From the NCBI GenBank assembly GCA_020832665.1, contig JAFIEG010000026.1:1-50453 (forward strand): a DNA stretch of 50,453 bases. Direction: 5' to 3'. Under the pieces are notes generated by a model. The model was not told the origin of the DNA and did no database searches. It saw only the letters and a program-made list of their open reading frames with translations. Below, piece after piece: positions 1-8,212 of the stretch; positions within the stretch are counted from its first letter, which is position 1; every line of letters starts with the position of its first letter. The DNA comes from Pararhodobacter sp. Its GTDB lineage: Bacteria > Pseudomonadota > Alphaproteobacteria > Rhodobacterales > Rhodobacteraceae. A program made the position numbers and the translations under genes.

Positions 1-90
1 CGGCTGAGCACAGGCGAATGCGATCTGCAACAAGCCATGCGCGAGGCCCGCAAAAACCTGCAGGGCGGGCAAGAACAGGAGAAGGGCTGA
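1..90 (+). CDS. C-terminal end of an unidentified protein (partial)
   Basis: The first frame is open from base 1 to a TGA at 88-90 and would encode 29 residues of a hydrophilic, Gln/Glu/Lys-rich tail ending in QEQEKG. It converges on the rhomboid gene with a 9-bp gap, which is a normal spacing for a real gene end. There is too little sequence to name a family, and a chance open frame of this length cannot be excluded. Confidence 0.35.
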   Translation, partial: RLSTGECDLQQAMREARKNLQGGQEQEKG

Positions 91-99
91 AACCGACGC

Positions 100-939
100 T
101 CAGGCGAAGATAAGCTCCACCCCCACCACGATGATCAGGAAAAACACCACCGTCTTGACCCCGGCCCAGAGCTGGCGCCAGCGGCAGGCCTGCGCGGTGT
201 CGTCGCCGCGCTTTGGCCCGAGATCGATCAGATATCGCCCCAGCCAGCCGAAACCGTTTTCGGGGTAGATGGCGGCGGGCTGGAACAGCGCAACATCGCG
301 GTGGCGCATGACCAGAATCAAGAGCGCACCGGCGGAAAAACCGCCGAGATGCGCCCACCAGGCGATCAGCAAATCGCTATCCGGGTCGGGGAAAATCGCC
401 GAGGTCAGATCGACGAACACTGCCAGCCCGACAAATGCGCTGGCCGGCACCAGCAGCGGAAAGCGAAAGGCCACCAGCACCAGCACCCGCGCGCGCGGGT
501 GCAGCAGCAGATAGGCGCCCATCACCCCGGCAATGGCGCCGCTGGCGCCCACCACCGGCACGTCGGGCACCGCCGAGAACAGCCCCTCGGCCAGCGCCCC
601 GGCGATGCCGCACAGCAAGAAGAACAGCGCATAGCGGGCATGGCCCATGCTGTCTTCGATATTGTTGCCAAACACCCACAGCGCCAGCATGTTGCCGGCC
701 AGGTGCAGGATATCTGCATGCAGGAAGATGTAGCTGACCATCTGCAGCGCCACCATGCCGCCACCCGGCTGGCCCACCTCGGGGGCAAAGGCCACGCGCT
801 GCAGATCGGCCGGGGTGAAGCCGTAAAACTGAAAGGCCGGCTGAGCGAAGAAGATGATAACGCAAAGCGCGATGAGCGCGTAATTCACCCATGGGCGGGT
901 GATATGCCTGACGGGGTTGTTATCGGCCAGAACCAGCAT
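100..939 (-). CDS. Rhomboid family intramembrane serine protease
   Basis: This is a 279-residue polytopic membrane protein of the rhomboid family, which cleaves transmembrane substrates inside the lipid bilayer. The catalytic dyad is visible: Ser133 in GASGAIAG and His197 in WWAHLGGFSAG. The L1-loop/TM2 signature HLAGNM, with conserved His79 and Asn83, is also present. About six to seven hydrophobic segments can be read, and the C-terminal one (VVFFLIIVVGVELIFA) adds a helix after the catalytic core. The ATG at 939 has a GGAG seven bases upstream. The gene stands alone, and its substrate cannot be inferred. Confidence 0.93.
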   Translation of the reverse strand: MLVLADNNPVRHITRPWVNYALIALCVIIFFAQPAFQFYGFTPADLQRVAFAPEVGQPGGGMVALQMVSYIFLHADILHLAGNMLALWVFGNNIEDSMGHARYALFFLLCGIAGALAEGLFSAVPDVPVVGASGAIAGVMGAYLLLHPRARVLVLVAFRFPLLVPASAFVGLAVFVDLTSAIFPDPDSDLLIAWWAHLGGFSAGALLILVMRHRDVALFQPAAIYPENGFGWLGRYLIDLGPKRGDDTAQACRWRQLWAGVKTVVFFLIIVVGVELIFA

Positions 940-1035
940 GGGCGCTCCGGGGGCGGATAATCGACGCTAGCGCGGACCGCGCGTTGCGGCAACGGAGATA
1001 TTGCGCCCCCGGTATTGCGGTTTGGCGCGGGGAAA

Positions 1036-1084
1036 GGGGGGCGCTGCCCCCTCGGCGTATTTCGGGCAAGATGAAAGGGCGGGG
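1036..1084 (+). repeat. Intergenic repeat copy R1
   Basis: A short copy of the dispersed repeat found seven times in this window. It has a GGGGGCGCTGCCCCC hairpin at about 1037-1051, then GTATTTCGGGCAAGATGAA at 1057-1075 and a G-rich tail. The central second hairpin seen in longer copies is missing. It lies in the divergent gap between the rhomboid and polyamine genes. It is the only copy that does not follow the stop codon of a gene in the same orientation. Confidence 0.75.
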
Positions 1085-1177
1085 CAGAAAACGGTTGTGG
1101 CGCGGCCCGCGAGCGGATAACAGCGCCGCGCGCGCCGCATGCGCGTCTTCGACCCCTTGAACGCCGGGAGGGCCGGG

Positions 1178-2275
1178 ATGCTGCAGACACCCTATTACCT
1201 GATCGACAAGGCGCGGCTTGAGCCGAACATGGAAAAGATCGCCTGGCTGCGCGAGGCGTCGGGGGCGAAATCGCTGCTGGCGCTGAAATGCTTCGCCACC
1301 TGGTCGGTTTTCGATTTCATGGCGCAGTACATGGATGGCACCACCTCGTCGTCGCTGTTCGAATTGCGGCTGGGGGCCGAGAAATTCGGCGGCGAATCGC
1401 ATGGCTATTCGGTGGCCTGGGCCGAGCATGAATTCGACGAGGTGCTGACCCATGCCGACAAGGTGATTTTCAACACCATCGGCCAGCTGGAGCGTTTCGG
1501 CGCGGCCAGCGCCGGCCATGTGCGCGGATTGCGGGTGAACCCCGGCGTTTCCAGCTCGGATTTCGATCTGGCCGATCCGGCGCGCCCCTTTTCGCGGCTG
1601 GGCGAGCACGACCCGGCGCGGATTGCCGAGGTGTTGGGCCAGGTCTCGGGCTTCATGTTCCACAACAATTGCGAGAATGACGATTTCGAGCGCTTCGACG
1701 CCATGCTGGGCCATATCGAGGTGCGTTTCGGCGCGCTGATCCGGCAAATGGAGTGGGTCAGCCTGGGTGGGGGCATTCATTTCACCGGGTCGGGCTATCC
1801 GCTGGAGCGGCTGGCCGAGCGGCTGAAGCGCTTTGCCGGCGAACATGGCGTGCAGGTCTATCTGGAGCCGGGCGAGGCGGCGATCACCAATGCCGCCACG
1901 CTGGAGGTGACGGTGCTGGACACGCTGTTCAACGGCAAGCATCTGGCGATCGTGGACAGCTCGATCGAGGCGCATATGCTGGACCTGCTTATCTATCGCT
2001 CAAGCGCGAAGATGCTGCCGAACGAGGGCGATCATGAATGGATGATCTGCGGAAAATCCTGCCTGGCCGGGGACATATTCGGCGAGTTTCGCTTTCCCGC
2101 GCCGCTCAGGCCCGGCGACCGGCTGTCGATTCAAGATGCCGCGGGTTATACCATGGTCAAGAAGAACTGGTTCAACGGCGTGAAGATGCCGGCCATCGTG
2201 CTGCGCGAGCTGGATGGAACCGAGCGGCTGGTGCGCGATTTCGGCTATGACGATTTCGCCGCCGCGCTTTCGTGA
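1178..2275 (+). CDS. nspC: Carboxynorspermidine (carboxyspermidine) decarboxylase
   Basis: A PLP-dependent fold-III decarboxylase of 365 residues, related to alanine racemase/ornithine decarboxylase. It removes CO2 from carboxynorspermidine or carboxyspermidine, the last step of the SAM-independent polyamine route. The PLP lysine is Lys37 in ALKCFA. The Gly-rich phosphate-binding loop is SLGGGIHFTG (195-204), and a Cys region CGKSCLAGD (291-299) supplies the catalytic cysteine. I chose the ATG at 1178 because GGGAGG (1166-1171) lies six bases before it; an ATG at 1139 in frame has no ribosome binding site. The partner dehydrogenase follows 31 bp downstream. Whether norspermidine or spermidine is the product cannot be told from sequence. 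Confidence 0.92.
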   Translation: MLQTPYYLIDKARLEPNMEKIAWLREASGAKSLLALKCFATWSVFDFMAQYMDGTTSSSLFELRLGAEKFGGESHGYSVAWAEHEFDEVLTHADKVIFNTIGQLERFGAASAGHVRGLRVNPGVSSSDFDLADPARPFSRLGEHDPARIAEVLGQVSGFMFHNNCENDDFERFDAMLGHIEVRFGALIRQMEWVSLGGGIHFTGSGYPLERLAERLKRFAGEHGVQVYLEPGEAAITNAATLEVTVLDTLFNGKHLAIVDSSIEAHMLDLLIYRSSAKMLPNEGDHEWMICGKSCLAGDIFGEFRFPAPLRPGDRLSIQDAAGYTMVKKNWFNGVKMPAIVLRELDGTERLVRDFGYDDFAAALS

Positions 2276-2306
2276 CGATCAACCCCGACCAGACCCAGGG
2301 AGGTGC

Positions 2307-3557
2307 ATGGGTGAAATGACGAAACGCAACGTCCTCATCATCGGAGCCGGCGGCGTGGCCCAGGTCACGGCGCATAAATGCGCGCAGAACAATGATGTTC
2401 TGGGCGATATCCATATTGCCAGCCGGACGCTGGCAAAATGCGAGGCGATCATCAGCTCGATTCGTGACAAGGGGTCGATGAAGGTGGAGGGCGCGCTCAA
2501 GGCCCATGAGGTGAATGCCCGCGACAGCGCCGCGGTGGCGGCGCTGATCCGCGACACCGGCGCGCAGATCGTCATCAATGTGGCGCAGGCCTTCGTCAAT
2601 ATGCCGGTGCTCGATGCCTGTATCGAAACCGGTGCGGCCTATATGGACACCGCCATCCATGAAGAGCCCGACAAGATCTGCGAGACCCCGCCTTGGTATG
2701 CCAATTACGAATGGAAGCGCCGCGAGGCCTGCGCCGGGGCCGGGGTGACGGCTGTTCTGGGCGTGGGGTTCGACCCGGGCGTGGTCAATGCCTATGCGCG
2801 CTACGGCATCGACAGCTTCCTTGACGAAGTGCATTCGATCGATATCGTCGATATCAATGCCGGCAGCCACGGGCGCTGGTTTTCCACCAATTTCGACCCC
2901 GAGATCAATTTCCGCGAGTTCACCGGCACGGTTTACAGCTGGCAGAACGGTGCCTGGCAGGCGAACCGGATGTTCGAGATTGGCCGCGAATGGGACCTGC
3001 CGGTGGTAGGCATGCAAAAGGCCTATCTGACCGGCCATGACGAGGTGCACAGCCTGGCCAGCAACTATCCGCAGGCCGACGTGCGCTTCTGGATGGGCTT
3101 TTCCGACCATTACATCAATGTCTTCACAGTGCTGAAGAATCTGGGCCTCCTGTCGGAAAAGCCGGTGACAACGGCCGAGGGGCTGGAGGTGGTGCCGCTC
3201 AAGGTGGTCAAGGCGGTGCTGCCCGACCCGGCCTCGCTGGCGCCCGACTATACCGGCAAGACCTGCATCGGCACGCTGGTCAAGGGCACAAAGGGCGGCC
3301 AGCCGGCCGAGGCCTTTGTCTATAACGTGGCCGATCACAAGGAGGCGTATCTGGAGGTCGGCAGTCAGGGGATCAGCTACACCGCCGGGGTGCCGCCGGT
3401 GGCTGCGGCAATGCTGATCGCGCAGGGTGAGTGGGATACCGGCACGATGGTCAATGTCGAGGAGATGGACCCGAAACCCTTCTTCGAGGTGCTCGACCGC
3501 ATCGGCCTGCCCACGCGGGTTAAGGACGCCTCGGGCGACCGGCCCTGGAACGCCTGA
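2307..3557 (+). CDS. Carboxynorspermidine/carboxyspermidine synthase (saccharopine dehydrogenase family)
   Basis: A 416-residue NAD(P)H-dependent dehydrogenase of the saccharopine-dehydrogenase fold. In this genetic context it should reductively condense aspartate semialdehyde with diaminopropane or putrescine to make the substrate of the adjacent decarboxylase. The N-terminal Rossmann motif is NVLIIGAGGVAQV, followed by ASRT as expected for an NADP-type turn, and the family's GVGFDPGVVNAYA stretch is present. GGGAGG at 2298-2303 is only three bases from the ATG at 2307 and twelve from a second ATG at 2316, so the exact start is open. It is co-transcribed with nspC and ends at a strong terminator. 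It could be a lysine-pathway saccharopine enzyme by family alone; the neighbour argues against that. Confidence 0.88.
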   Translation: MGEMTKRNVLIIGAGGVAQVTAHKCAQNNDVLGDIHIASRTLAKCEAIISSIRDKGSMKVEGALKAHEVNARDSAAVAALIRDTGAQIVINVAQAFVNMPVLDACIETGAAYMDTAIHEEPDKICETPPWYANYEWKRREACAGAGVTAVLGVGFDPGVVNAYARYGIDSFLDEVHSIDIVDINAGSHGRWFSTNFDPEINFREFTGTVYSWQNGAWQANRMFEIGREWDLPVVGMQKAYLTGHDEVHSLASNYPQADVRFWMGFSDHYINVFTVLKNLGLLSEKPVTTAEGLEVVPLKVVKAVLPDPASLAPDYTGKTCIGTLVKGTKGGQPAEAFVYNVADHKEAYLEVGSQGISYTAGVPPVAAAMLIAQGEWDTGTMVNVEEMDPKPFFEVLDRIGLPTRVKDASGDRPWNA

Positions 3558-3582
3558 CTGGCGCATTGCGAATGGATGCAGT

Positions 3583-3613
3583 GCCGGCCCGGAAATGTTT
3601 CGGGCCGGCTTTT
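3583..3613 (+). terminator. Rho-independent terminator of the polyamine operon
   Basis: A 9-bp perfect GC stem, GCCGGCCCG (3583-3591) with CGGGCCGGC (3601-3609), is extended inside the loop by AAA/TTT and is followed directly by TTTTCATTT. It lies 25 bp after the stop of the dehydrogenase gene. It is the most canonical terminator in the window. Confidence 0.88.
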
Positions 3614-3671
3614 CATTTCGCTCGCCGGTGATAAGGTGGCCGCCGAACCGCCAGCCTGAGAGTGCCCCGTG

Positions 3672-4442
3672 ATGCCACCCAAAGCCCTTTTCATCATTAC
3701 CACGGCGCGCAGCGGGTCGAACCAGATGTTGAACTATATCAACCAGGTACCCGGCTGCAGCTGCTATGGCGAGATTTTCAAGGAAGGCTTTCCCGACAAT
3801 CGCAAGGGCTGGAAAAGGCTGGCAAGTTACTTCCCCGACGAGGAAACGGCACGGGCGCTTCACGGCAGCGATGTATTAACCTTCTGGCACCGGCTTGTCG
3901 CCGCGCATGAAGGGGCCGCGCGCGTGGTCGGCGCCAAGATTTTCTACCACCACCGCTCGAAGGATTCGCTCTGGCAGCAGGTTTACGATCCGAATTCGAT
4001 GGTTATCCATCTCTGGCGCGATCGGGTGTTCGATACCTATGTCTCGCATCTGCGCGCGAAGCATACCGGCACATGGCTGCAAAGGAAGGATGCGGCGACG
4101 GCAACCGAAACCGGGGACGAAGAAAGCGAGCCGGCCTTGCCGTTCGACCGCGACGCCTATCTGAAATACCGGCGCATGGTGCGAAACCGCTTCCATCGCG
4201 CGCGCAAGCGCCTGCAGGGCCACCCCGCCGTGCTTTCCGTCGAGTATGATGAAATCGCCGCCCCCGCCGCGCTGTCGGACCGGCTGGGCGACTTCTTCGG
4301 CGAAAAGGTGAGCTTGCGCGAAACACTGCGAAAGCAGGCAAGGCGCGCGCCCATCTCGTATCTGGCCAACCCAGAAGAGGCCGAGGCTTTCGTGCAAGAC
4401 CGGCTTTCGCAAAGGGAAGACCGGCAGGCGGCCAGTCGCTAA
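3672..4442 (+). CDS. Sulfotransferase family protein (Stf0-like)
   Basis: A 256-residue PAPS-dependent sulfotransferase-type protein. Near the N-terminus the 5'-phosphosulfate loop reads TTARSGSNQMLNYI (about 8-22), and the 3'-phosphate motif appears as HLWRDRVFDTYVS near residue 115, with the conserved Arg and Ser. The overall layout is closest to bacterial Stf0-type enzymes, which sulfate sugars or lipids. A GTG at 3669 directly precedes the ATG at 3672. The gene follows the terminator at 3583-3613 and so has its own transcript. No acceptor can be inferred, since there are no glycan or lipid genes beside it. Confidence 0.75.
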   Translation: MPPKALFIITTARSGSNQMLNYINQVPGCSCYGEIFKEGFPDNRKGWKRLASYFPDEETARALHGSDVLTFWHRLVAAHEGAARVVGAKIFYHHRSKDSLWQQVYDPNSMVIHLWRDRVFDTYVSHLRAKHTGTWLQRKDAATATETGDEESEPALPFDRDAYLKYRRMVRNRFHRARKRLQGHPAVLSVEYDEIAAPAALSDRLGDFFGEKVSLRETLRKQARRAPISYLANPEEAEAFVQDRLSQREDRQAASR

Positions 4443-4700
4443 GCGGCGCTGGCGGAGCCGATCACCTGTTGTGGCCGGCGGATCGGCAGCGCGGGGTGCG
4501 CAGATGGCCCGGCGGCCTGCCGCAACCAGATCCATGCCGGCAGCGGTGGAACAGTGTCCGTCCCTTTGGACTTTCTTCAGCCAATTGCGGCACCGGCGGC
4601 TCTGCCTCCGGTCTGTTTGGCACGACGTGGGCTGGGGAGTGGCGCCCCGCCCGGTCCGCGCCCGCAACCGCGAAAGCGGCTGCTTGCCGGGGCGGTGCGC

Positions 4701-5993
4701 TCATGCCTTGGGGGCTGCCATGCCGTCATATTCGAAGAGCGCGCAGGATATGTCGTCGGGGAAATCCTCGTTCCCGGCCCAGCGCGCCAGTTCCCAGATC
4801 AGCGCCTCCATCAGCGCTTCGCCGCGCAACCCGGCGAGCCCTTGCAGGATCCGCTCCAGCCCCGCCATGCCCAGCTCTTCGCCCGCTTCATCGGGGCATT
4901 CGGTGATTCCATCCGAGACCAGCAGCAGCCGTTCGCCCGGGCGCAGGCGGGCCTCGAAGCCTTCATAGCCGGCATCGGACAACAACCCGATGGGCAGCCC
5001 GCCCGCACCCAGATAGGTGATCGTGCCATCGGCATGCTGGATCAGCGGATGCGGATGGCCCGCCTGCACCATGCGCACAAGCCCGCTGGAGCGGTCGATT
5101 TCGGCGTAGCACAGCGTCGCATAGCGCTCGGTCTGGATTTCGGACATCAAGAGCCGGTTCATGGCTCCGGCCACGCTGGCAGGCGGGCGCGGGCGGGGGC
5201 CGCTCTCGGTGGTTTCGATGGCGATGTTGTGCTCGGCCGAAGCACCCGAAAGCAACCCGGCCAGCCGCGCCGTCAGCAGTGCCGAGGCAACGCCATGGCC
5301 CGAGACATCGAAGCCGTAAAGCCCCAGGCGGCGCTCATCGATCTCGAACCAGCCCACCATGTCGCCCCCGATATGGCCCGAGGGGCGCAGCAACAGGCTG
5401 ACCTGCCCGCTATCAAAGCGCCGATGCCTTTCACGCAGCAGCGATTGCTGCAGGTTGCGCGCCTCGATCAGGTCGCGGTCGAGCGAGTTGTAGAGCCCGC
5501 GCAGCTCGTCCAGCGTGTCGGTCAGAAGGCCGTTCTTGGCACGCAATTCGCGCTCCATCGACAAGACCCTTTCGCCGGCCTTGATGCGCGCGCGCAACTC
5601 GCCCGAATCGACCGGCTTGGCGAGAAAGTCATCGGCACCCACCTCCAGCCCCTCGGCGGTGGCGGCCTTGTCGGATTTCGCGGTCAGCAGGATGAAATAG
5701 ATGTAGTGCTCGTGCCCGCTGGCGCGCAGGGCGCGGCAGAATTCGATGCCGGTCATGCCCGGCATCATCCAGTCCGACAACACCAGGTCGATGCCGCCCC
5801 CGTCGCATAATTGCAGCGCCTCGCTGCCCGAAGCGGCCTCGATCACGTCATAGCCCCAACGGCGCAACCCGGCGGAGACGACCCGGCGCTGGGCGCGCGA
5901 ATCATCAACAACAAGCACCCTGCGCAGCGGGCGCGCCGCAGCGTCGGCATGGTGGGGCGAGCGCAGGCAGGATAGACTGGACAAGGAAAGCAC
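4701..5993 (-). CDS. Response regulator with SpoIIE/PP2C phosphatase domain (RbaY-like)
   Basis: A receiver domain with RRVLVVDDSRAQ and the phosphoacceptor Asp74 in LVLSDWMMPGMTG is followed by a helical linker (about 150-200) and a PP2C/SpoIIE phosphatase domain. The phosphatase metal motifs are visible as GGDMVGWF, YGFDVSGHGVASA and LLLVSDGITE. In partner-switching systems such enzymes dephosphorylate the STAS antagonist, and a RbaW/RbaV-like pair lies at 22.5-23.4 kb. In Rhodobacter capsulatus the analogous RbaY/RbaV/RbaW set influences gene transfer agent production (recalled, not checked). The start is uncertain: GTG at 5993 gives 430 aa, but no good ribosome binding site is seen, and the frame stays open to a TTG at 6059. 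It is divergent from the Hpt gene. Confidence 0.85.
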   Translation of the reverse strand: MLSLSSLSCLRSPHHADAAARPLRRVLVVDDSRAQRRVVSAGLRRWGYDVIEAASGSEALQLCDGGGIDLVLSDWMMPGMTGIEFCRALRASGHEHYIYFILLTAKSDKAATAEGLEVGADDFLAKPVDSGELRARIKAGERVLSMERELRAKNGLLTDTLDELRGLYNSLDRDLIEARNLQQSLLRERHRRFDSGQVSLLLRPSGHIGGDMVGWFEIDERRLGLYGFDVSGHGVASALLTARLAGLLSGASAEHNIAIETTESGPRPRPPASVAGAMNRLLMSEIQTERYATLCYAEIDRSSGLVRMVQAGHPHPLIQHADGTITYLGAGGLPIGLLSDAGYEGFEARLRPGERLLLVSDGITECPDEAGEELGMAGLERILQGLAGLRGEALMEALIWELARWAGNEDFPDDISCALFEYDGMAAPKA

Positions 5994-6138
5994 CTGTAAG
6001 GATCGACCTTCGACCTTTACCTTGCCATTGATTAAGAAGCCCTGAAGACAGCCAATCAATCTTCCACTTGCGTTGCCAATTCCTTAAGGTTTGAAACGTA
6101 GGATTGATGTGATGCCGGCAGCTTGCCCCGGGGGCGCT

Positions 6139-6471
6139 ATGATCGAATGGTCGCAGATAGACGAGCTGGAAGCGGAGATGGGCGATTCCTTTCCCGAGAT
6201 CGTGGCGCTTTTTCTGGAAGAGGCGAGCGCGATCGTGGCGCGGCTGGAACGCATCGACCCGCATGATGCTGCTGCGCTGGCAACCGATCTGCACGCGCTG
6301 AAGGGCGCGGCGCTCAATCTGGGCCTGACTGATTTCGCCGCGCTTTGTGCCCGCGGCGAGAAGAACGCCGAGGCCGGCCAGACCGGCGCAATCGCTCTGC
6401 CGGCGCTGATTGCCTGCTTCCACGATTCCTGCACGGCGCTCCAGGAAGGGTTGTCGCGGGGCGCGGCCTGA
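6139..6471 (+). CDS. Hpt domain phosphotransfer protein
   Basis: A 110-residue single-domain histidine phosphotransfer protein. The phosphorylatable residue is His52 in LHALKGAALNLG, the standard HxxKG motif. Such proteins shuttle phosphate between a hybrid kinase and a receiver. The divergent gene encodes a receiver-phosphatase, so they may be partners, but that is inference. The ATG at 6139 gives the start MIEWSQIDEL typical of these proteins. An in-frame ATG at 6112 with AGGA about eight bases upstream would add nine residues. Confidence 0.85.
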   Translation: MIEWSQIDELEAEMGDSFPEIVALFLEEASAIVARLERIDPHDAAALATDLHALKGAALNLGLTDFAALCARGEKNAEAGQTGAIALPALIACFHDSCTALQEGLSRGAA

Positions 6472-6838
6472 GCGCCCTGGGCTCCTTGCCCTGCGGCCGA
6501 ACAGGGCCACTGCCTGTGCGGATGGGGCGAGAAGGGCCCAGTTCGGGCGCACACTCGCCTTACCACCCCGCGCGACCCGTCACTCTGCAGGCGTGTTTCC
6601 AACCCAACGCGGGCGCTGCCCGTGCCGACCGCGCGGGCAGGCCGGGAAACGAAGCCAAGTCAAAGCCTGGTTGATCTCTTCCGGCGGTCAGGGGGCGGCC
6701 GGGCCGGGATCTGCCCTTGATTGAACAAACCCCGCCATTCCCCGTTCCGCTCTCTCCGGCGGCGAGGGGCGCATCCCCAACATGCCGAGATGCTCAACCG
6801 GAATTGGTATTGCAGAAATCGACCAAACGTAACTGGTG
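6472..6838. other. Intergenic stretch between convergent genes
   Basis: 367 bp lie between the ends of the Hpt gene and ilvA. The only structure I see is an inverted repeat CTGCCCG (6616-6622) with CGGGCAG (6634-6640), lacking a T run. Open frames here have unconvincing composition and no ribosome binding sites. Confidence 0.5.
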
Positions 6839-8083
6839 TCAGACCAGAAAACCCGCCAGCGTCTCGTCCAGCGTGATGTCACGCCAGACAAAACCGGCGT
6901 CATCCATGCGCTTGAAAAGGCGGGTGAAATTCTCTGCCTCGCCGGTCTCGATGCCGATCAGCACGGTGCCGAAATTGCGCGCCGATTTCTTGAGATACTC
7001 GAAGCGCGCGATGTCGTCCTCGGGGCCAAGAATTTCAAGAAAATCGCGCAGCGCGCCGGGGCGCTGCGGCAGGCGCAGGATGAAGTACTTCTTCAGCCCG
7101 GAGAAGCGCATGGCGCGCTCCTTGACCTCGGGCAGACGCTCGAAATCGAAATTCCCGCCCGAGGTGACACAGACCACCGTCTTGCCCGCGACCGCCCCGG
7201 CCAGATCGGGCAGCGCATCGACCACCAGCGCCCCGGCGGGTTCGAGCACGATGCCCTCGACATTGAGCATCTCAAGCATGGTTACGCAGATGCGGTCCTC
7301 GGGCGCGGTGAACAGCGCTTCGGCGGGCACATCGGAAAGGTGGTGAAAGGGCTGCGCACCGATGCGCGCCACCGCGGCGCCATCGACGAAGCTGTCCACC
7401 CGCGCCAGCGTCACCGGCTCACCGGCGGCGATGGCGGCGGCCAGGCTGGCCCCGCCCGCCGGCTCGATCAGCCGCAGCGCGCAGCCGCCCTGCCCGGCCA
7501 GATAGCGCCGCACGCCGGCGGCCAGCCCGCCGCCGCCCACGGGCAGCACCACCATGTCGGGCATGCGGCCCAGCTGCGCCAGCATCTCCACAGCCACGCT
7601 GGCCTGCCCCTCGATGACATCGCCATCGTCGAAGGGCGACAGGAAATGCCCGCCCGAAGCCGCGCAATAGTCCTGCGCCGCTGCAAGCGACTGGTCGAAA
7701 TAATCGCCAGTCAGGCGGATCTCGATATTGTCGCCACCAAAGACCCGGGTCTTGCCGATCTTCTGCTGCGGCGTGGTCACCGGCATGAAGATCACGCCCT
7801 GCACGCCGAAATGCCGGCAGGCATAGGCCACGCCCTGGGCGTGATTGCCCGCCGAAGCGGCCACGAAGATGCGCTGGCCCGGATACACCGCCAGCCGCTT
7901 GCGCATTGCGTTGAAGGCGCCCCTGATCTTGTAGGAGCGCACCGGCGAGAGATCCTCGCGCTTGAGCAGGATATCGGCGCCGAAGCGCTGCGACAGGTGG
8001 TCGTTGCGCTGCAGCGGGGTGGGCTCGAACAGGCCACGCAGGGCCTGCGTGGCGGCGTCGGCGGCAAGGGAAAAATCACTCAT
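6839..8083 (-). CDS. ilvA: Threonine ammonia-lyase (threonine dehydratase)
   Basis: A 414-residue PLP enzyme of fold II that deaminates threonine to 2-oxobutyrate, the first step toward isoleucine. The PLP lysine is Lys52 in SYKIRGAF, and the phosphate-binding glycine loop reads VGGGGLAAG near residue 190. A single ACT-like regulatory domain follows (YFILRLPQRPGALRDFLEI), about 330-410, so this is the short allosteric form, not the E. coli two-ACT form. The gene is monocistronic, between an Hpt gene and a lipoprotein gene. A serine-dehydratase role is possible but less likely with the ACT domain. Confidence 0.93.
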   Translation of the reverse strand: MSDFSLAADAATQALRGLFEPTPLQRNDHLSQRFGADILLKREDLSPVRSYKIRGAFNAMRKRLAVYPGQRIFVAASAGNHAQGVAYACRHFGVQGVIFMPVTTPQQKIGKTRVFGGDNIEIRLTGDYFDQSLAAAQDYCAASGGHFLSPFDDGDVIEGQASVAVEMLAQLGRMPDMVVLPVGGGGLAAGVRRYLAGQGGCALRLIEPAGGASLAAAIAAGEPVTLARVDSFVDGAAVARIGAQPFHHLSDVPAEALFTAPEDRICVTMLEMLNVEGIVLEPAGALVVDALPDLAGAVAGKTVVCVTSGGNFDFERLPEVKERAMRFSGLKKYFILRLPQRPGALRDFLEILGPEDDIARFEYLKKSARNFGTVLIGIETGEAENFTRLFKRMDDAGFVWRDITLDETLAGFLV

Positions 8084-8212
8084 ACGCCCCCTCTATCGCC
8101 GAATGCCTGCGCGCGGAAATGATTTGTGAGTGGCGGCGGCGCAAGAAGTTCATGCAGCGCGGCACGAAACGCTGTATGGCATGCAGGACAGGCAGGCAGG
8201 CAATTGGTAATC

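Noticed and set aside
301-960. Long plus-strand open frame opposite the rhomboid gene
   Set aside because: It is antisense to a gene with complete rhomboid motifs, is rich in Gln, His and Arg as expected of a GC-rich shadow frame, and has no ribosome binding site.
2172-3863. 563-residue open frame antisense to the saccharopine-dehydrogenase-family gene
   Set aside because: The plus-strand protein has clear family motifs throughout. The antisense translation is His/Arg/Gly-rich without domains.
4443-4700. Possible gene in the gap after the sulfotransferase
   Set aside because: The open frames continue into the phosphatase gene as shadows and have no start signals.
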